This document shows, piece after piece, positions 8,518 to 17,141 of a stretch of DNA of 51,485 nucleotides. Both the position numbers and the translations under genes were made by a program. Numbering within the stretch: the stretch's first letter is position 1; each line of letters starts with the position of its first letter. The stretch is from Nitrospirillum amazonense (lineage in GTDB: Bacteria; Pseudomonadota; Alphaproteobacteria; Azospirillales; Azospirillaceae): contig NZ_VITN01000032.1 in the NCBI RefSeq assembly GCF_007828045.1, forward strand, positions 1 through 51,485, read 5' to 3'. The notes beneath the pieces are model-generated. The model worked only from the letters and a program-made list of their open reading frames with translations, ran no database searches and was not told the DNA's origin.

Positions 8518-9312
8518 GTGGCAACGGCGGGGGGCGCCATGGAAACCGCGATCACGTCTCGGCCTGTCGCGACGGCCAATCGGCACACCTTCTATGTGGC
8601 CATGGCCGCCGTCTTCCTGGCCATCGCCTTCGGCGGGTTCACGCCGACCTATTGGCGGCCGGTGTTCAGCGGCACCTTCCACCGGCCGGCCATCGTCCAT
8701 ATCCACGGCTTCGTCCTGTTTTCCTGGTGCCTGTTCTATTTCGCGCAGACGCTGCTGGCGGCCTGGGGCCGGACACCCGACCACCGCAGTTGGGGCCTGG
8801 CCGGCATCGCCCTGTTCAGCGTGATGATCTGCACCATCCTGGCCAGCCAGGTCGCCGTGCTGAACCTGTACACGCAACTGGGATATGGCGACGCGGCCAA
8901 GCGCTTCGCCGCCGTCTCGCTGACGGCGCTGCCCCTGTTCATCGCCGTCTTCGTGCTGGCCATCGTCATGGTCCGCCGGCCGGAAGTGCACAAGCGGCTC
9001 ATGGTTCTGCTCATGGCCCTGCTGATGCAGCCGGCCATCGCCCGCGTTTTCGTGGCCCTGCTGGCCCCGCCCGCCGGAGCGGCGGCGGAGGGCCCGCCCC
9101 CGCCGCCGTTCGTGGCGATCCCTCCCGGCCTGGTCGCCGATCTGCTGCTGGTCGTGGCCCTGGTCCATGACTGGCGGACGCGCGGACGGCCCCATCCCGT
9201 CTATGCCTATGGCTTGCCGCTGGCCATCCTGAACCAGGTGGCCATGGTACCCATCGCCGGCAGCGCCACCTGGATGACCCTCATGGACGGTTACACGAAG
9301 CTGTTCGGATAG
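8518..9312 (+). CDS. Polytopic membrane protein of unknown function
   Basis: The product has about seven hydrophobic helices, with two histidines in HIHGFVLFSWCLFYF in the second and a proline-rich loop (GPPPPPF) before the sixth. A heme- or metal-binding membrane protein is possible from the histidines, but I do not recognise the family with confidence. The start is either the GTG at 8518, preceded by GAGG, or the ATG at 8539, preceded by a G-run; the difference is seven residues. It lies 73 bases after lipB and is convergent with mscL. Confidence 0.7.
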   Translation: MATAGGAMETAITSRPVATANRHTFYVAMAAVFLAIAFGGFTPTYWRPVFSGTFHRPAIVHIHGFVLFSWCLFYFAQTLLAAWGRTPDHRSWGLAGIALFSVMICTILASQVAVLNLYTQLGYGDAAKRFAAVSLTALPLFIAVFVLAIVMVRRPEVHKRLMVLLMALLMQPAIARVFVALLAPPAGAAAEGPPPPPFVAIPPGLVADLLLVVALVHDWRTRGRPHPVYAYGLPLAILNQVAMVPIAGSATWMTLMDGYTKLFG

Positions 9313-9346
9313 GTGCCGCCCGAGGGGCCCGGGGGATAGTCCTGGA

Positions 9347-9748
9347 TCAGTTCCTGGCCTTCAGCAGGTCGCGGATTTCCTCCAGCAGCACCTCCTGCCG
9401 GGGCGGGGCGGAAACCGCCTTGGTGCGGAAGCGGTTGACCTGCTTGACCAGCAGGAACACAGCGCCGGCGACGATGAAGAAGCGGATGACGACGTTGATG
9501 AAGACGCCATAGTTGACGGTGGCGGCACCCGCGTCCTGCGCCGCCTTCAGGTTGGCGTAGTGCTCCCCGTTCAAGGCCAGGAAATAGCTGGAGAAGTCGA
9601 TGCCGCCCATGAGATAGCCGATGGGGGGCATGATCAGGTCATTGACCAGCGAATTGACGATGCCGGTGAAGGCGGCGCCAACGATGATGCCGACGGCCAG
9701 ATCGATGACGCTGCCCCGGCTGATGAACGACTTGAATTCTTCCCACAT
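9347..9748 (-). CDS. mscL: Large-conductance mechanosensitive channel MscL
   Basis: The 133-residue protein starts MWEEFKSFISRGSVIDLAVG, has the pore helix VGIIVGAAFTGIVNSLVNDLIMP, a periplasmic loop and a second helix VVIRFFIVAGAVFLLVKQ. It ends with a charged helix containing EEIRDLL. Order and length are those of MscL, a pentameric inner-membrane valve that opens under membrane tension and releases solutes during hypo-osmotic shock. It is a single gene between the membrane protein and the end of the chemotaxis operon. Confidence 0.96.
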   Translation of the reverse strand: MWEEFKSFISRGSVIDLAVGIIVGAAFTGIVNSLVNDLIMPPIGYLMGGIDFSSYFLALNGEHYANLKAAQDAGAATVNYGVFINVVIRFFIVAGAVFLLVKQVNRFRTKAVSAPPRQEVLLEEIRDLLKARN

Positions 9749-9880
9749 CCTCGCGTCCCCTTTATTCGAGCGGTCCCGGCTGCGCGGGCCGCTTCATGGG
9801 TTGGTGAACGCAGTATGCAGGCAGCGGGCCGCCAGGGTCACTACCCACAGGATGTAGGCGCCCCCGCGAAAGCCCCATCA

Positions 9881-9913
9881 AGGAAAGGGCCGGTCCCGTC
9901 GCCGGGCCGGCCC
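9881..9913 (-). terminator. Probable terminator of the chemotaxis operon
   Basis: GGGCCGG (9887-9893) and CCGGCCC (9907-9913) form a GC-rich hairpin 40 bases past the cheR stop. On the minus strand it is followed by TTTCCTT. The T-tract is interrupted, so confidence is moderate. Confidence 0.6.
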
Positions 9914-9952
9914 CTGCCATGAAGCGATGTCCCTTGCCCTCAGGCCCCGCCC

Positions 9953-10762
9953 TCAGGGCAGGACGTACAGGCCGCGCTGGCCTTCCATGGGCTTGAACCT
10001 GTCGGTGATGCCCAAGACGGTCTCGGCGCCGCCCAGGTACAGCACGCCGTCGGACGGCATCTGCTTGGCGATGGCCTCCAGCACCTTGGTCTTGGTCGGC
10101 TGGTCGAAGTAGATCAGCACGTTGCGGCAGAACACCACGTCGAACTGGCCCAGCGGCGACAGGTCGGTCAGCAGATTGTATTCCCGGAAGGTGGCCATCT
10201 GCCGGATCTGCGGCGACAGCTGCCATTTGTCGCCGGTCTGCTTGAAATACTTCACCAGCATGGTGATGGGCAGGCCGCGCTGCACCTCGAACTGGGTGTA
10301 GATGCCGGCACGCGACTTCTCCACCATCTCCGACGACAGGTCGGTGCCCACGATCTCGATGCGCCAGCCGTTGAGACGCACGGAGTCCTCCGACAGCATC
10401 ATGGCCAGCGAATAGGCCTCCTGCCCGCTGGAGCAGGCGGCCGACCAGATGCGGATGGACTTCTTGGCGGCCCGGCTTTCCAGCAGGACCGGCAGGACCA
10501 CCTGCTTGAACTGGTCGAAGGGCTTCTGGTCGCGGAAGAACGACGACTCATTGGTCGTCATCGCCTCCGTGATGTCCTTCAGCAGGTTTTCGTCCTTGCG
10601 GGCGCGAACCGTGGCCGCCAGCTCATCCAGCGTTTTCAGGTTCCACTTCCGCGCTACGGGCATGAGGCGCGATTCCAGCAGGTAGGCCTTGTCCTTGGTC
10701 AGGACCAAGCCCGAACGCTGCTTCAGCATCGTGCAGAACATGTCGAAGTCTTCGACCTTCAT
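9953..10762 (-). CDS. cheR: Chemotaxis protein methyltransferase CheR
   Basis: CheR methylates glutamates on chemoreceptors using S-adenosylmethionine, setting adaptation against CheB. The 269-residue protein has the helical N domain, then TNESSFFRD, the SAM-binding IRIWSAACSSGQEAYSLAM, and the substrate-side FDVVFCRNVLIYFD. The ATG at 10762 overlaps the cheB stop by four bases (ATGA), so the two antagonists are translationally coupled. It is the last gene of the operon. Confidence 0.95.
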   Translation of the reverse strand: MKVEDFDMFCTMLKQRSGLVLTKDKAYLLESRLMPVARKWNLKTLDELAATVRARKDENLLKDITEAMTTNESSFFRDQKPFDQFKQVVLPVLLESRAAKKSIRIWSAACSSGQEAYSLAMMLSEDSVRLNGWRIEIVGTDLSSEMVEKSRAGIYTQFEVQRGLPITMLVKYFKQTGDKWQLSPQIRQMATFREYNLLTDLSPLGQFDVVFCRNVLIYFDQPTKTKVLEAIAKQMPSDGVLYLGGAETVLGITDRFKPMEGQRGLYVLP

Positions 10763-11976
10763 GCCGCCGTCCTCAGTGCGATCTTGCGGATAAACGGACC
10801 GATCTCCTTCAAGGGCAGGATGGAACTGCACAAACCCGCCGTTGCCACGGCGCCTGGCATGCCCCACACCACGCTGCTGGCCTCGTCCTGGCCAACAACC
10901 ATACCCCCGGCCTGGACCACCTGGTCGCAGCCGCCGCGACCGTCATGCCCCATGCCGGTGAGGATGACCGCCAACACCTTACGCCCATAAATCTTAACAA
11001 TACTGCGCAACATGGGATCGACCGCCGGCCGGCAGAAATTTTCCGGCGGGTCCTTGGTCAGTTGCGCGGTGGTCACGCCGTTGCGCGACGCCAGCAGGAA
11101 GTGGTTGTCGCCCGGCGCCACATAGGCACGGCCGCCGACGATGGGCTCCCCATCCTTGGCCTCCGCACACTCGATCCCGCACTGGCGGGTGATGTGCTCG
11201 GCCAGGATGGTGGTGAAGGTCGCCGGCATATGCTGGGTGATGACAATGGGCTGGTGCAGGCCGCCACGGAAATTGGCCATCACCTCGAACAGGGCCTGTG
11301 GCCCGCCGGTGGAGCTGCCGATGGCGATGATGTCCGGCCGGATGTCGGGCGCCGGGCGCAGCACCACCGGACCGTGGTCCAGCAGGCGGCTGCGGACGGG
11401 TGACGGTGCCGCGGTACCGGCGGGCGCCGCCGCCGGCGCGGCACCGGGAACGGGCGCCACGACAGGGCGCGGGGCCAGCGGTCGTGAGGGCGTGCCCTTG
11501 GACGGATCGGCCCGGCGGGCGGCCTCGCCCAGCGCCTGGACCTTGCTGACCAGTTCCGCCTTGAAGCTTTCCGCGCCCGTCAGCTCCCGCGTCGAGGACG
11601 GCTTGGTGACATAGTCGGAGGCGCCGGCGCGCAGGGCCCGCAGTGAGATGTCGGCGTTCTTGGCAGTCAGGGTCGAGGCCATGATGACCTTGACCGCCGG
11701 ATCGGCGGCGATCAGCTGCGGCAGCGCCGTCAGCCCATCCATCACCGGCATCTCGATGTCCAGGACAATGACGTCCAGGGTCTGGCGCTGCAGGGTGTTG
11801 ATGGCCATCTGGCCGTTGGCCACGGAAGCGACGACACGGATGGTGCCGTCACCCTCCAGGGTACGCGTCAGCAAGCCACGGATGACCGCCGAATCGTCCA
11901 CGACCATGACCCGGTACGGCTCGGTCGTGGAGGCCACCGAAGACGCGGCCTGAGGTCGTCCGGGGATATCGTTCAT
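10759..11976 (-). CDS. cheB: Chemotaxis response regulator protein-glutamate methylesterase CheB
   Basis: The 405-residue product has a receiver domain with phosphoacceptor Asp73 in VIVLDIEMPVMDG. An Ala/Pro-rich linker follows, then a methylesterase domain with IAIGSSTGGPQAL (catalytic Ser), ITQHMP (His) and ILTGMGHDG (Asp). It removes methyl groups from chemoreceptors when phosphorylated by CheA. The linker around residues 175-215 is longer and more proline-rich than usual. I chose the ATG at 11976, 20 bases after the cheY stop; the frame is open further upstream but overlaps cheY. Confidence 0.95.
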   Translation of the reverse strand: MNDIPGRPQAASSVASTTEPYRVMVVDDSAVIRGLLTRTLEGDGTIRVVASVANGQMAINTLQRQTLDVIVLDIEMPVMDGLTALPQLIAADPAVKVIMASTLTAKNADISLRALRAGASDYVTKPSSTRELTGAESFKAELVSKVQALGEAARRADPSKGTPSRPLAPRPVVAPVPGAAPAAAPAGTAAPSPVRSRLLDHGPVVLRPAPDIRPDIIAIGSSTGGPQALFEVMANFRGGLHQPIVITQHMPATFTTILAEHITRQCGIECAEAKDGEPIVGGRAYVAPGDNHFLLASRNGVTTAQLTKDPPENFCRPAVDPMLRSIVKIYGRKVLAVILTGMGHDGRGGCDQVVQAGGMVVGQDEASSVVWGMPGAVATAGLCSSILPLKEIGPFIRKIALRTAA

Positions 11977-11996
11977 GATCTTATGGTTCCCGGGCG

Positions 11997-12362
11997 TCAG
12001 AGAAGCCCGACCTGCTGGAACTTGGTTTGGATGATCTCGCTGTCGAAGGGCTTCATGATGTACTCGTTGGCCCCCGCCGACAGCGCCTCCTGGATGTGGG
12101 CCAGATCGTTCTCGGTGGTGCAAAACACCACCTTGGGCGTCTGGCCCCCCGACATCTTGCGCAGACGCCGCAGGAACTCGATGCCGGTCATGACCGGCAT
12201 GTTCCAGTCCAACAGGATGGCGTCCGGCATGGACGCCGCACACGCTTCCATCGCCTGCTTGCCATCCTCGGCTTCTGAACAGGTGAAGTTCAGCTCTTCC
12301 AGGATCTTGCGCGCGACCTTGCGGACCACGCGGCTGTCATCGACGACCAGGCAGGACTTCAT
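11997..12362 (-). CDS. cheY: Chemotaxis response regulator CheY
   Basis: This 121-residue single-domain receiver reads SCLVVDDSRVVRKVARKIL, with Asp52 in ILLDWNMPVMTG, the conserved Thr in VVFCTTEND and Lys in YIMKPFD. It receives phosphate from CheA and binds the flagellar motor switch. It lies 54 bases after cheW in the same orientation. The DWNMP form of the active site is typical of true CheY rather than of a generic receiver. Confidence 0.95.
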   Translation of the reverse strand: MKSCLVVDDSRVVRKVARKILEELNFTCSEAEDGKQAMEACAASMPDAILLDWNMPVMTGIEFLRRLRKMSGGQTPKVVFCTTENDLAHIQEALSAGANEYIMKPFDSEIIQTKFQQVGLL

Positions 12363-12416
12363 GCAAAGGACCTCGGTTGCTAAGCGCTCGAAAGCACCGG
12401 TGGGTTAAGCCCAGGC

Positions 12417-12908
12417 TCAGGCGGCTTCGGTATTAGCGAAATTCAACAACCGCGACACGTCAAGCACAACGAGAAGATTTTCCCGCAGACGATAAATACC
12501 CGTGGACACTTCGCGCCAACGCGCGTCCATCGTGGCCGGCTGACGCTCGAAGTCATCCGAAGTCAGGCTCAAGACTTCACCGACGCTGTCGACCATCAGG
12601 GAATAAAGCTCGCCCTTGTGGTCCACGACGATGCTCATGCCGGGCTTGTCCGCCGCACGCGGCGGCAGGCCCAGGCGCAGGCGCACGTCGATGGCGGTGA
12701 CGATGCGGCCGCGCAGGTTCAGCGAACCGGCAACCTCCGGCGGCGCCAGGGGAATGCGGGTGATGCGCTGGGGACCCAGCACGTCCTGCACCTGCAGGAC
12801 CGGGATGCCGAACACCTGATCGGCGATGGTCATGGTGACGAAGTCTTCGTTCTTGACGACCGCGACTTCGGTGCTGGCGGTGCGCTTGGCGGGCAGGTTC
12901 GTACTCAT
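12417..12908 (-). CDS. cheW: Chemotaxis coupling protein CheW
   Basis: The 163-residue protein is a single CheW/SH3-like domain containing FGIPVLQVQDVLGPQRITRIP, LNLRGRIVTAIDVRLRLGL and SIVVDHKGELYSLMVDSVGEV. It joins CheA to the chemoreceptor array at the inner membrane. The ATG at 12908 overlaps the cheA stop by four bases (ATGA). It is about 20 residues longer at the N terminus than a minimal CheW. Confidence 0.95.
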   Translation of the reverse strand: MSTNLPAKRTASTEVAVVKNEDFVTMTIADQVFGIPVLQVQDVLGPQRITRIPLAPPEVAGSLNLRGRIVTAIDVRLRLGLPPRAADKPGMSIVVDHKGELYSLMVDSVGEVLSLTSDDFERQPATMDARWREVSTGIYRLRENLLVVLDVSRLLNFANTEAA

Positions 12909-15583
12909 GCGGCACCCTTGGTCTCGGAGATGGTCTGCTGCAGCGTGAAGAGAAGAGCGTCGCGGTCGAACTTCGCCACATAATCGGTGAAGCCGGCCTG
13001 CCGGCCGCGGTCAAGGTCGCGCGGGGTGGCGTGGCTGGACAGGGCCACCAGCGGCACGTTCTGCCAGCGGCTGTTGCCGCGGACGGCCTGGGCGAACTCC
13101 AGCCCGCTCATGCCCGGCATCTCGATGTCACTGACGATGACGTCGAAGTCCTCGCCCGACTCACAGAGGCCCAGGGCCTCATCCGCGCTCTGCACCGCCG
13201 TGACGTCGTAACCCGACACGGTCAGCAGCGGGGTCAGCAGGTTGCGGAAGAAGGGGCTGTCGTCGACCAGCAGCACCTTGTGCAGGCGCTCATCCTCGAA
13301 GCGGTCGGTGGCGTTGCCGAACCAGTCGCGGAAGGCCTGGGTCAGGTAGAAGCCGGCGTCGATGACGTCCGTCGCCTTGTCGGCGATGATGGCGCTGCCC
13401 ATGAAGCCGGCGCGTTCCGTGCCCAGCTCCACCTGCAGGCGGTCCTCGACGATGTCGATGATCTCATCCACCACCAGGCCCATGGAGCGGTCGCCGTCGG
13501 CGAACACCAGAACCGGCTGGCGCTTGTCGCGCTGGACCTGCCAGGACGGGTCGATGGGCACCAGCGGCATCAGCTTGCCACGATACTGCACCACCGGCTG
13601 GCCGTTGGATGCCTCGACCTGGTTGAGGTCGATGTCCTCCAGGCGGGCGACCAGCGACAGCGGGACGGCCTTGGGGGCGCCATCGCCGGCGCGGAACAGC
13701 AGCAGGGCCATGCGGTCGTCCTGACGGGTGGACTGCTTCGCCTCGGCGGCGGCGGCGGCGGTGTCGTGCACGCCCCCCGCAATCTCGCCGGAGAAGCTGG
13801 CGATGCCGTTGGGGTCCAGGATCATGATGACGGAGCCGTCACCCAGGATGGTGTTGCCCGAGAACAGCTCGATATGGCGCAGGATGGGGGCCACCGGCTT
13901 CACCACGATTTCTTCCGTGTCGAAGACGCGGTCGACGATGATGCCGAAGGTGTAGTTGCCGACCTGGGCCACCACGATGAAGGTTTCGCGGTTGTACTGG
14001 TCACCGTCGCCCAGCTTCAGCAGCCGTTCCAGGCTGACCAGCGGCAGCAGGCGGTTGCGCAGACGCAGCACGGGCGTGCCGTTGATGCGCTCGATCTTGT
14101 GCTCGCTGTCGTTGGCGGCGCGCACCAGCTCGATCACGCTGATCTGCGGGATGGCGAAACGCTCGCCACTGCATTCCACAACAAGGGCCGAAACGATGGC
14201 CAGGGTCAGCGGGATCTTGATGGTGAAGGTGGTGCCCCGGCCCTCGATGGACTTCAGCTCGATCGTGCCGCCGATCTTCTCGATGTTGGTCTTCACCACG
14301 TCCATGCCGACGCCGCGGCCGGAAACGCTGGTGACCTTGGCGGCGGTGGAGAAGCCGGCCTTGAAGATGAACTGCTGGATCTGCTGGTCCGACATGCTGG
14401 CCAGCTCGGCCTCGCTGGCCAGGCCGTTCTGCAGGATTTTGCGTTTGATGGCCTCGATCGCCAGGCCCTTACCATCGTCGGAGATCTCGATGATGATGTG
14501 GCCGCCCTCATGGAAGGCGTTCAGCGTGACGCGGCCGGTTTCGGACTTGCCTTTGGCCACGCGCTCCGCCGGCAGCTCCAACCCGTGGTCGGCGGAGTTG
14601 CGGACCATGTGGGTCAGCGGGTCCTTGATCAGCTCCAGCACCTGACGGTCCAGTTCCGTCTCGGCGCCCAGCATCTGCAGATCGATCTTCTTGTGCAGTT
14701 CGTGCGCCAGGTCGCGCACCAGGCGCGGCAGCTTGGCCCAGGCGTTGCCGATGGGCTGCATGCGCGTCTTCATGACGCCTTCCTGCAGCTCCGACGTCAC
14801 GTGGTTCAGGCGCTGCAGCGGGACCGCGAACTCGCTTTCCTTCTGGCTGCGCAGGATCTGCAGCAGCTGGTTGCGGGTCAGCACCAGCTCGGAAACCATG
14901 GTCATCAGGTTTTCGAGCAGATCGACGTTCACGCGGATGGTCTGGTTGGCCAGCGACGACTCGCCACCATCACCGCCACCGGCGGCGGGCGGGGGCGGCG
15001 GAGGCGCCTGGGGGGCGGCCGGGGCCGGGGCCGGCGGGGCGGCCTCCGCCACGGGCGCCACTTCGCGGGTTGTGGCGGCGGCCGGCACCGACGGCGCGGC
15101 GGCCACGGGGGCCGGCGGCGGGGCCACGGGTTCCGGCACGGGCTCGGGCGCCGGCGGCGGGGGGGGCGGTGCGGCGGCGGCAGGGGCCGCCGCGGCGGGC
15201 GCCTCCCGGCCTTCGGCCAGCGCGTTCAGGCGGTTGATCAGGTCTTCGTCATTACCGGCCGGCTCGGCCTCGGTCTTCTCCAGAACCAGCAGGATCGACT
15301 TGATGGCGTCCAGGGATTCCAGGATCAGCGTGACCGCGTAGGGGCTGACGTTCAGCTCGCCATCGCGGAAGCGGCCCAGCACGTTCTCCGACGCGTGGGC
15401 CACCGCTTCCAGCCGCGGCAGGCCGAGAAAGCCGCACGTGCCCTTGATGGTGTGAACCAGCCGGAAGATGTTGCTCAGCAGGCTGGGGTCATTCGGGTTC
15501 TGCTCAAGCCGCACCAACTCAACGTCCAAGACCGCGATATTTTCATTGGTCTCGGTCAGAAATTCGCTCAGCAGATCATCCAT
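12905..15583 (-). CDS. cheA: Hybrid chemotaxis histidine kinase CheA with C-terminal receiver domain
   Basis: From the ATG at 15583 the protein has 892 residues. In order: a phosphotransfer domain with His44 in RLVHTIKGTCGF; a Pro/Ala-rich linker (about 140-240); the dimerisation and ATPase core with MVRNSADHGLE, ISDDGKGL and GRGVGMDVV; two CheW-like regulatory domains; and a C-terminal receiver with VLLVDDSPFF and VIVSDIEMPGMSG. The extra CheW-like copy and the receiver make it larger than E. coli CheA. A CheA-REC fusion may serve as an internal phosphate sink or adaptation module (inference). The usual P2 CheY-docking domain is not recognisable and seems replaced by the linker. It is the first gene of cheA-W-Y-B-R. 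Confidence 0.95.
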   Translation of the reverse strand: MDDLLSEFLTETNENIAVLDVELVRLEQNPNDPSLLSNIFRLVHTIKGTCGFLGLPRLEAVAHASENVLGRFRDGELNVSPYAVTLILESLDAIKSILLVLEKTEAEPAGNDEDLINRLNALAEGREAPAAAAPAAAAPPPPPPAPEPVPEPVAPPPAPVAAAPSVPAAATTREVAPVAEAAPPAPAPAAPQAPPPPPPAAGGGDGGESSLANQTIRVNVDLLENLMTMVSELVLTRNQLLQILRSQKESEFAVPLQRLNHVTSELQEGVMKTRMQPIGNAWAKLPRLVRDLAHELHKKIDLQMLGAETELDRQVLELIKDPLTHMVRNSADHGLELPAERVAKGKSETGRVTLNAFHEGGHIIIEISDDGKGLAIEAIKRKILQNGLASEAELASMSDQQIQQFIFKAGFSTAAKVTSVSGRGVGMDVVKTNIEKIGGTIELKSIEGRGTTFTIKIPLTLAIVSALVVECSGERFAIPQISVIELVRAANDSEHKIERINGTPVLRLRNRLLPLVSLERLLKLGDGDQYNRETFIVVAQVGNYTFGIIVDRVFDTEEIVVKPVAPILRHIELFSGNTILGDGSVIMILDPNGIASFSGEIAGGVHDTAAAAAEAKQSTRQDDRMALLLFRAGDGAPKAVPLSLVARLEDIDLNQVEASNGQPVVQYRGKLMPLVPIDPSWQVQRDKRQPVLVFADGDRSMGLVVDEIIDIVEDRLQVELGTERAGFMGSAIIADKATDVIDAGFYLTQAFRDWFGNATDRFEDERLHKVLLVDDSPFFRNLLTPLLTVSGYDVTAVQSADEALGLCESGEDFDVIVSDIEMPGMSGLEFAQAVRGNSRWQNVPLVALSSHATPRDLDRGRQAGFTDYVAKFDRDALLFTLQQTISETKGAA

Positions 15584-15706
15584 GGTCCACGTCCCGTTGC
15601 CATGCGCGTGTCGAAGCCGTCCCGACGGGCGGCCCCGCTTGGAATAAGGTTTAAGCCCCCGACCCCGCCCCACATCAAAACACCCGGCCAAGCCCCTTCG
15701 GCCGTC

Positions 15707-15751
15707 ATGGGTGTCTTAATAGTGACAGGGGGTGCCACTCCCTACACCCAT
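15707..15751 (-). promoter_or_regulatory. Nested hairpin in the cheA leader
   Basis: ATGGGTGT (15707-15714) pairs with ACACCCAT (15744-15751). Inside, AGGGGGT (15727-15733) pairs with ACTCCCT (15737-15743), allowing one G-T pair, around a three-base loop. The two stems are separated on one side by 12 bases. It lies 125-170 bases upstream of the cheA ATG. No T-run follows, so a 5' leader structure is more likely than termination of chpT transcripts. Confidence 0.4.
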
Positions 15752-15768
15752 CTTTTCCAGAAAGACGA

Positions 15769-15783
15769 TTAAGAACACGTTAC
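15769..15783 (-). promoter_or_regulatory. CtrA-like site between chpT and cheA
   Basis: TTAA-N7-TTAC (15769-15783) matches the alphaproteobacterial CtrA consensus TTAA-N7-TTAA with one mismatch. It lies about 190 bases before cheA, next to chpT, whose product phosphorylates CtrA in related bacteria. Such short motifs occur by chance, so this is only a candidate. Confidence 0.3.
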
Positions 15784-15874
15784 TCCTGCGAGATTGATGG
15801 CGTGCCCCGGGCGACAAGACAAGCGATAAACGCGTTAAGGTTCTCTATCGGCGTGAAACGGCGCCCGGGCCTTG

Positions 15875-16510
15875 TCAGCCGGCCCGTCTCTCCAGCCAGA
15901 AACGCAATGCTTCCGTACCTTTGGCCTCGGTGATGATGCGCCAGCCGCACTGTTCGGCGAAGCGGCCGGTGACATAGGCCTGGACGCTGCGCGGGGTCAG
16001 GTCGGCCTGCGCCACGGCCCCGTCCAGGGCCTCGCGCACCTCGTCGCGCAGGCTGACGGTGCGCCCCTCCGCCGTCACCGAGAGCGCCGCGCCGCCGGCC
16101 CCGGCGGCGACGGTCACCACCCCGCCGTAAGGCATGGCCTCCTCCGCCAGCAAACCCAGGTTCAGCGCCAGTTTCAGGACGCCGCCGTCAGACCCCGGCA
16201 TGACATCGGCCGGCCAGTCCAGGCGCGTGCGCCCACCCCGGAACCAGGCGCCCAGCACCGTCCGCGCCTCAGCCGCGGTGAAGGCGCCGCTGTTGCCCGC
16301 CGCCCCATAGGCCAGGCGGAACAGACGCAGGCGCCGCGCCGCCTGGTCGGCGCTGTCAGCGATCAGGGCCATGGCCTCCTCGGCCATGGATGGGCCCATC
16401 TCCTCAATGAGTTCGACGCCATTGCCGATGGCGCCCACCGGGCTGATCAAATCATGGCAAAGGCGGGAGCAGAGCAGCTCGACAACGTGCAGTTCCAAGG
16501 AGACCGTCAT
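15875..16510 (-). CDS. chpT: Histidine phosphotransferase ChpT
   Basis: The 211-residue protein opens ELHVVELLCSRLCHDLISPVGAI, in which His19 heads a four-helix DHp-like bundle. A degenerate ATPase-like half without complete nucleotide-binding boxes follows. That is the ChpT layout: it passes phosphate from the hybrid kinase CckA to CtrA and CpdR in the alphaproteobacterial cell-cycle and motility phosphorelay. It is transcribed in the same direction as cheA but is separated from it by 291 bases with possible regulatory signals. The adjacency suggests coordinated control of motility and chemotaxis, which is inference. Confidence 0.88.
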   Translation of the reverse strand: MTVSLELHVVELLCSRLCHDLISPVGAIGNGVELIEEMGPSMAEEAMALIADSADQAARRLRLFRLAYGAAGNSGAFTAAEARTVLGAWFRGGRTRLDWPADVMPGSDGGVLKLALNLGLLAEEAMPYGGVVTVAAGAGGAALSVTAEGRTVSLRDEVREALDGAVAQADLTPRSVQAYVTGRFAEQCGWRIITEAKGTEALRFWLERRAG

Positions 16511-16717
16511 TCATATGGGCCTTGTTTTGGGGCCTTGTCCGGGCGGCATGGCGGTTCATAGTGGGCATGGCGCAGCATAGTGGACGCCCGTCCGGATGGC
16601 AGGGGTTTAGCGAAGCGCCTGCCCAAGAACAAACGGATAAGGGCAAAAGGATAGGTGATGTTTTTTTCGCCACCGCCGGTGCCACCCCATACCCTCTAGC
16701 CCTAGGATATACGCCCC

Positions 16718-16933
16718 ATGGCCCCCTTCCCACCCGAATCAGGCGCGACCGCAGCACTGCTGACCCCCGGCACCTACGTCGTGCACACCGGCCAGCCGGA
16801 CTGGGGCCTGGGACAGGTGCAGTCGGCCGTGGGTGTGCGCGTCACCGTCAACTTCCCCCACGCCGGCAAACAGACGATTGATGCCAGCGTCGTGCCCCTG
16901 CGGGTGGTGGAACCGGAAGATTGGATGCCCTGA
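16718..16933 (+). CDS. DUF3553 family small protein
   Basis: The 71-residue product contains PGTYVVHTGQPDWGLGQVQS followed by VRVTVNFPHAGKQTID. This is the DUF3553 signature: a small beta-barrel resembling the CarD/UvrD-tail Tudor-like fold (HPxWGxGxV). Such domains bind proteins of the transcription or repair machinery; the role of this stand-alone version is unknown. It is divergent from chpT, with about 200 bases between starts, and precedes moaA. Confidence 0.8.
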   Translation: MAPFPPESGATAALLTPGTYVVHTGQPDWGLGQVQSAVGVRVTVNFPHAGKQTIDASVVPLRVVEPEDWMP

Positions 16934-17141
16934 CCACACTGCCTACCCGGTCGCCCACCCGCCGGCCCGCCCGGCCATGGCCCTCATCGCAGCGTTGCCG
17001 CCGTCACAGCGTCCCCCTCGACGCTAAGAGGGGGCTGCATTGTTATGGTTGCCGCACCATATTTGCCGTAGATGAGGGTGGGGATGCGCCGCCGCCGGGC
17101 GGGCGGCTCCCCGAGCAGCGTGGTTGAGGACGGTTAAAACG

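Noticed and set aside
14930-15210. Repeat array in the cheA linker
   Set aside because: The GGC/GCC-rich repeats encode the Pro/Ala linker of the kinase and are low complexity, not a CRISPR or mobile repeat.
12987-15772. Very long plus-strand open frame opposite cheA
   Set aside because: It is antisense to a clear CheA protein, has Gln/His/Gly-rich nonsense composition, and follows from codon bias in GC-rich DNA.
16934-17141. Possible molybdenum-cofactor riboswitch and a small frame with CYGC before moaA
   Set aside because: A GC-rich hairpin is present, but I could not find the conserved Moco motif segments, and the small frame has no protein-like composition.
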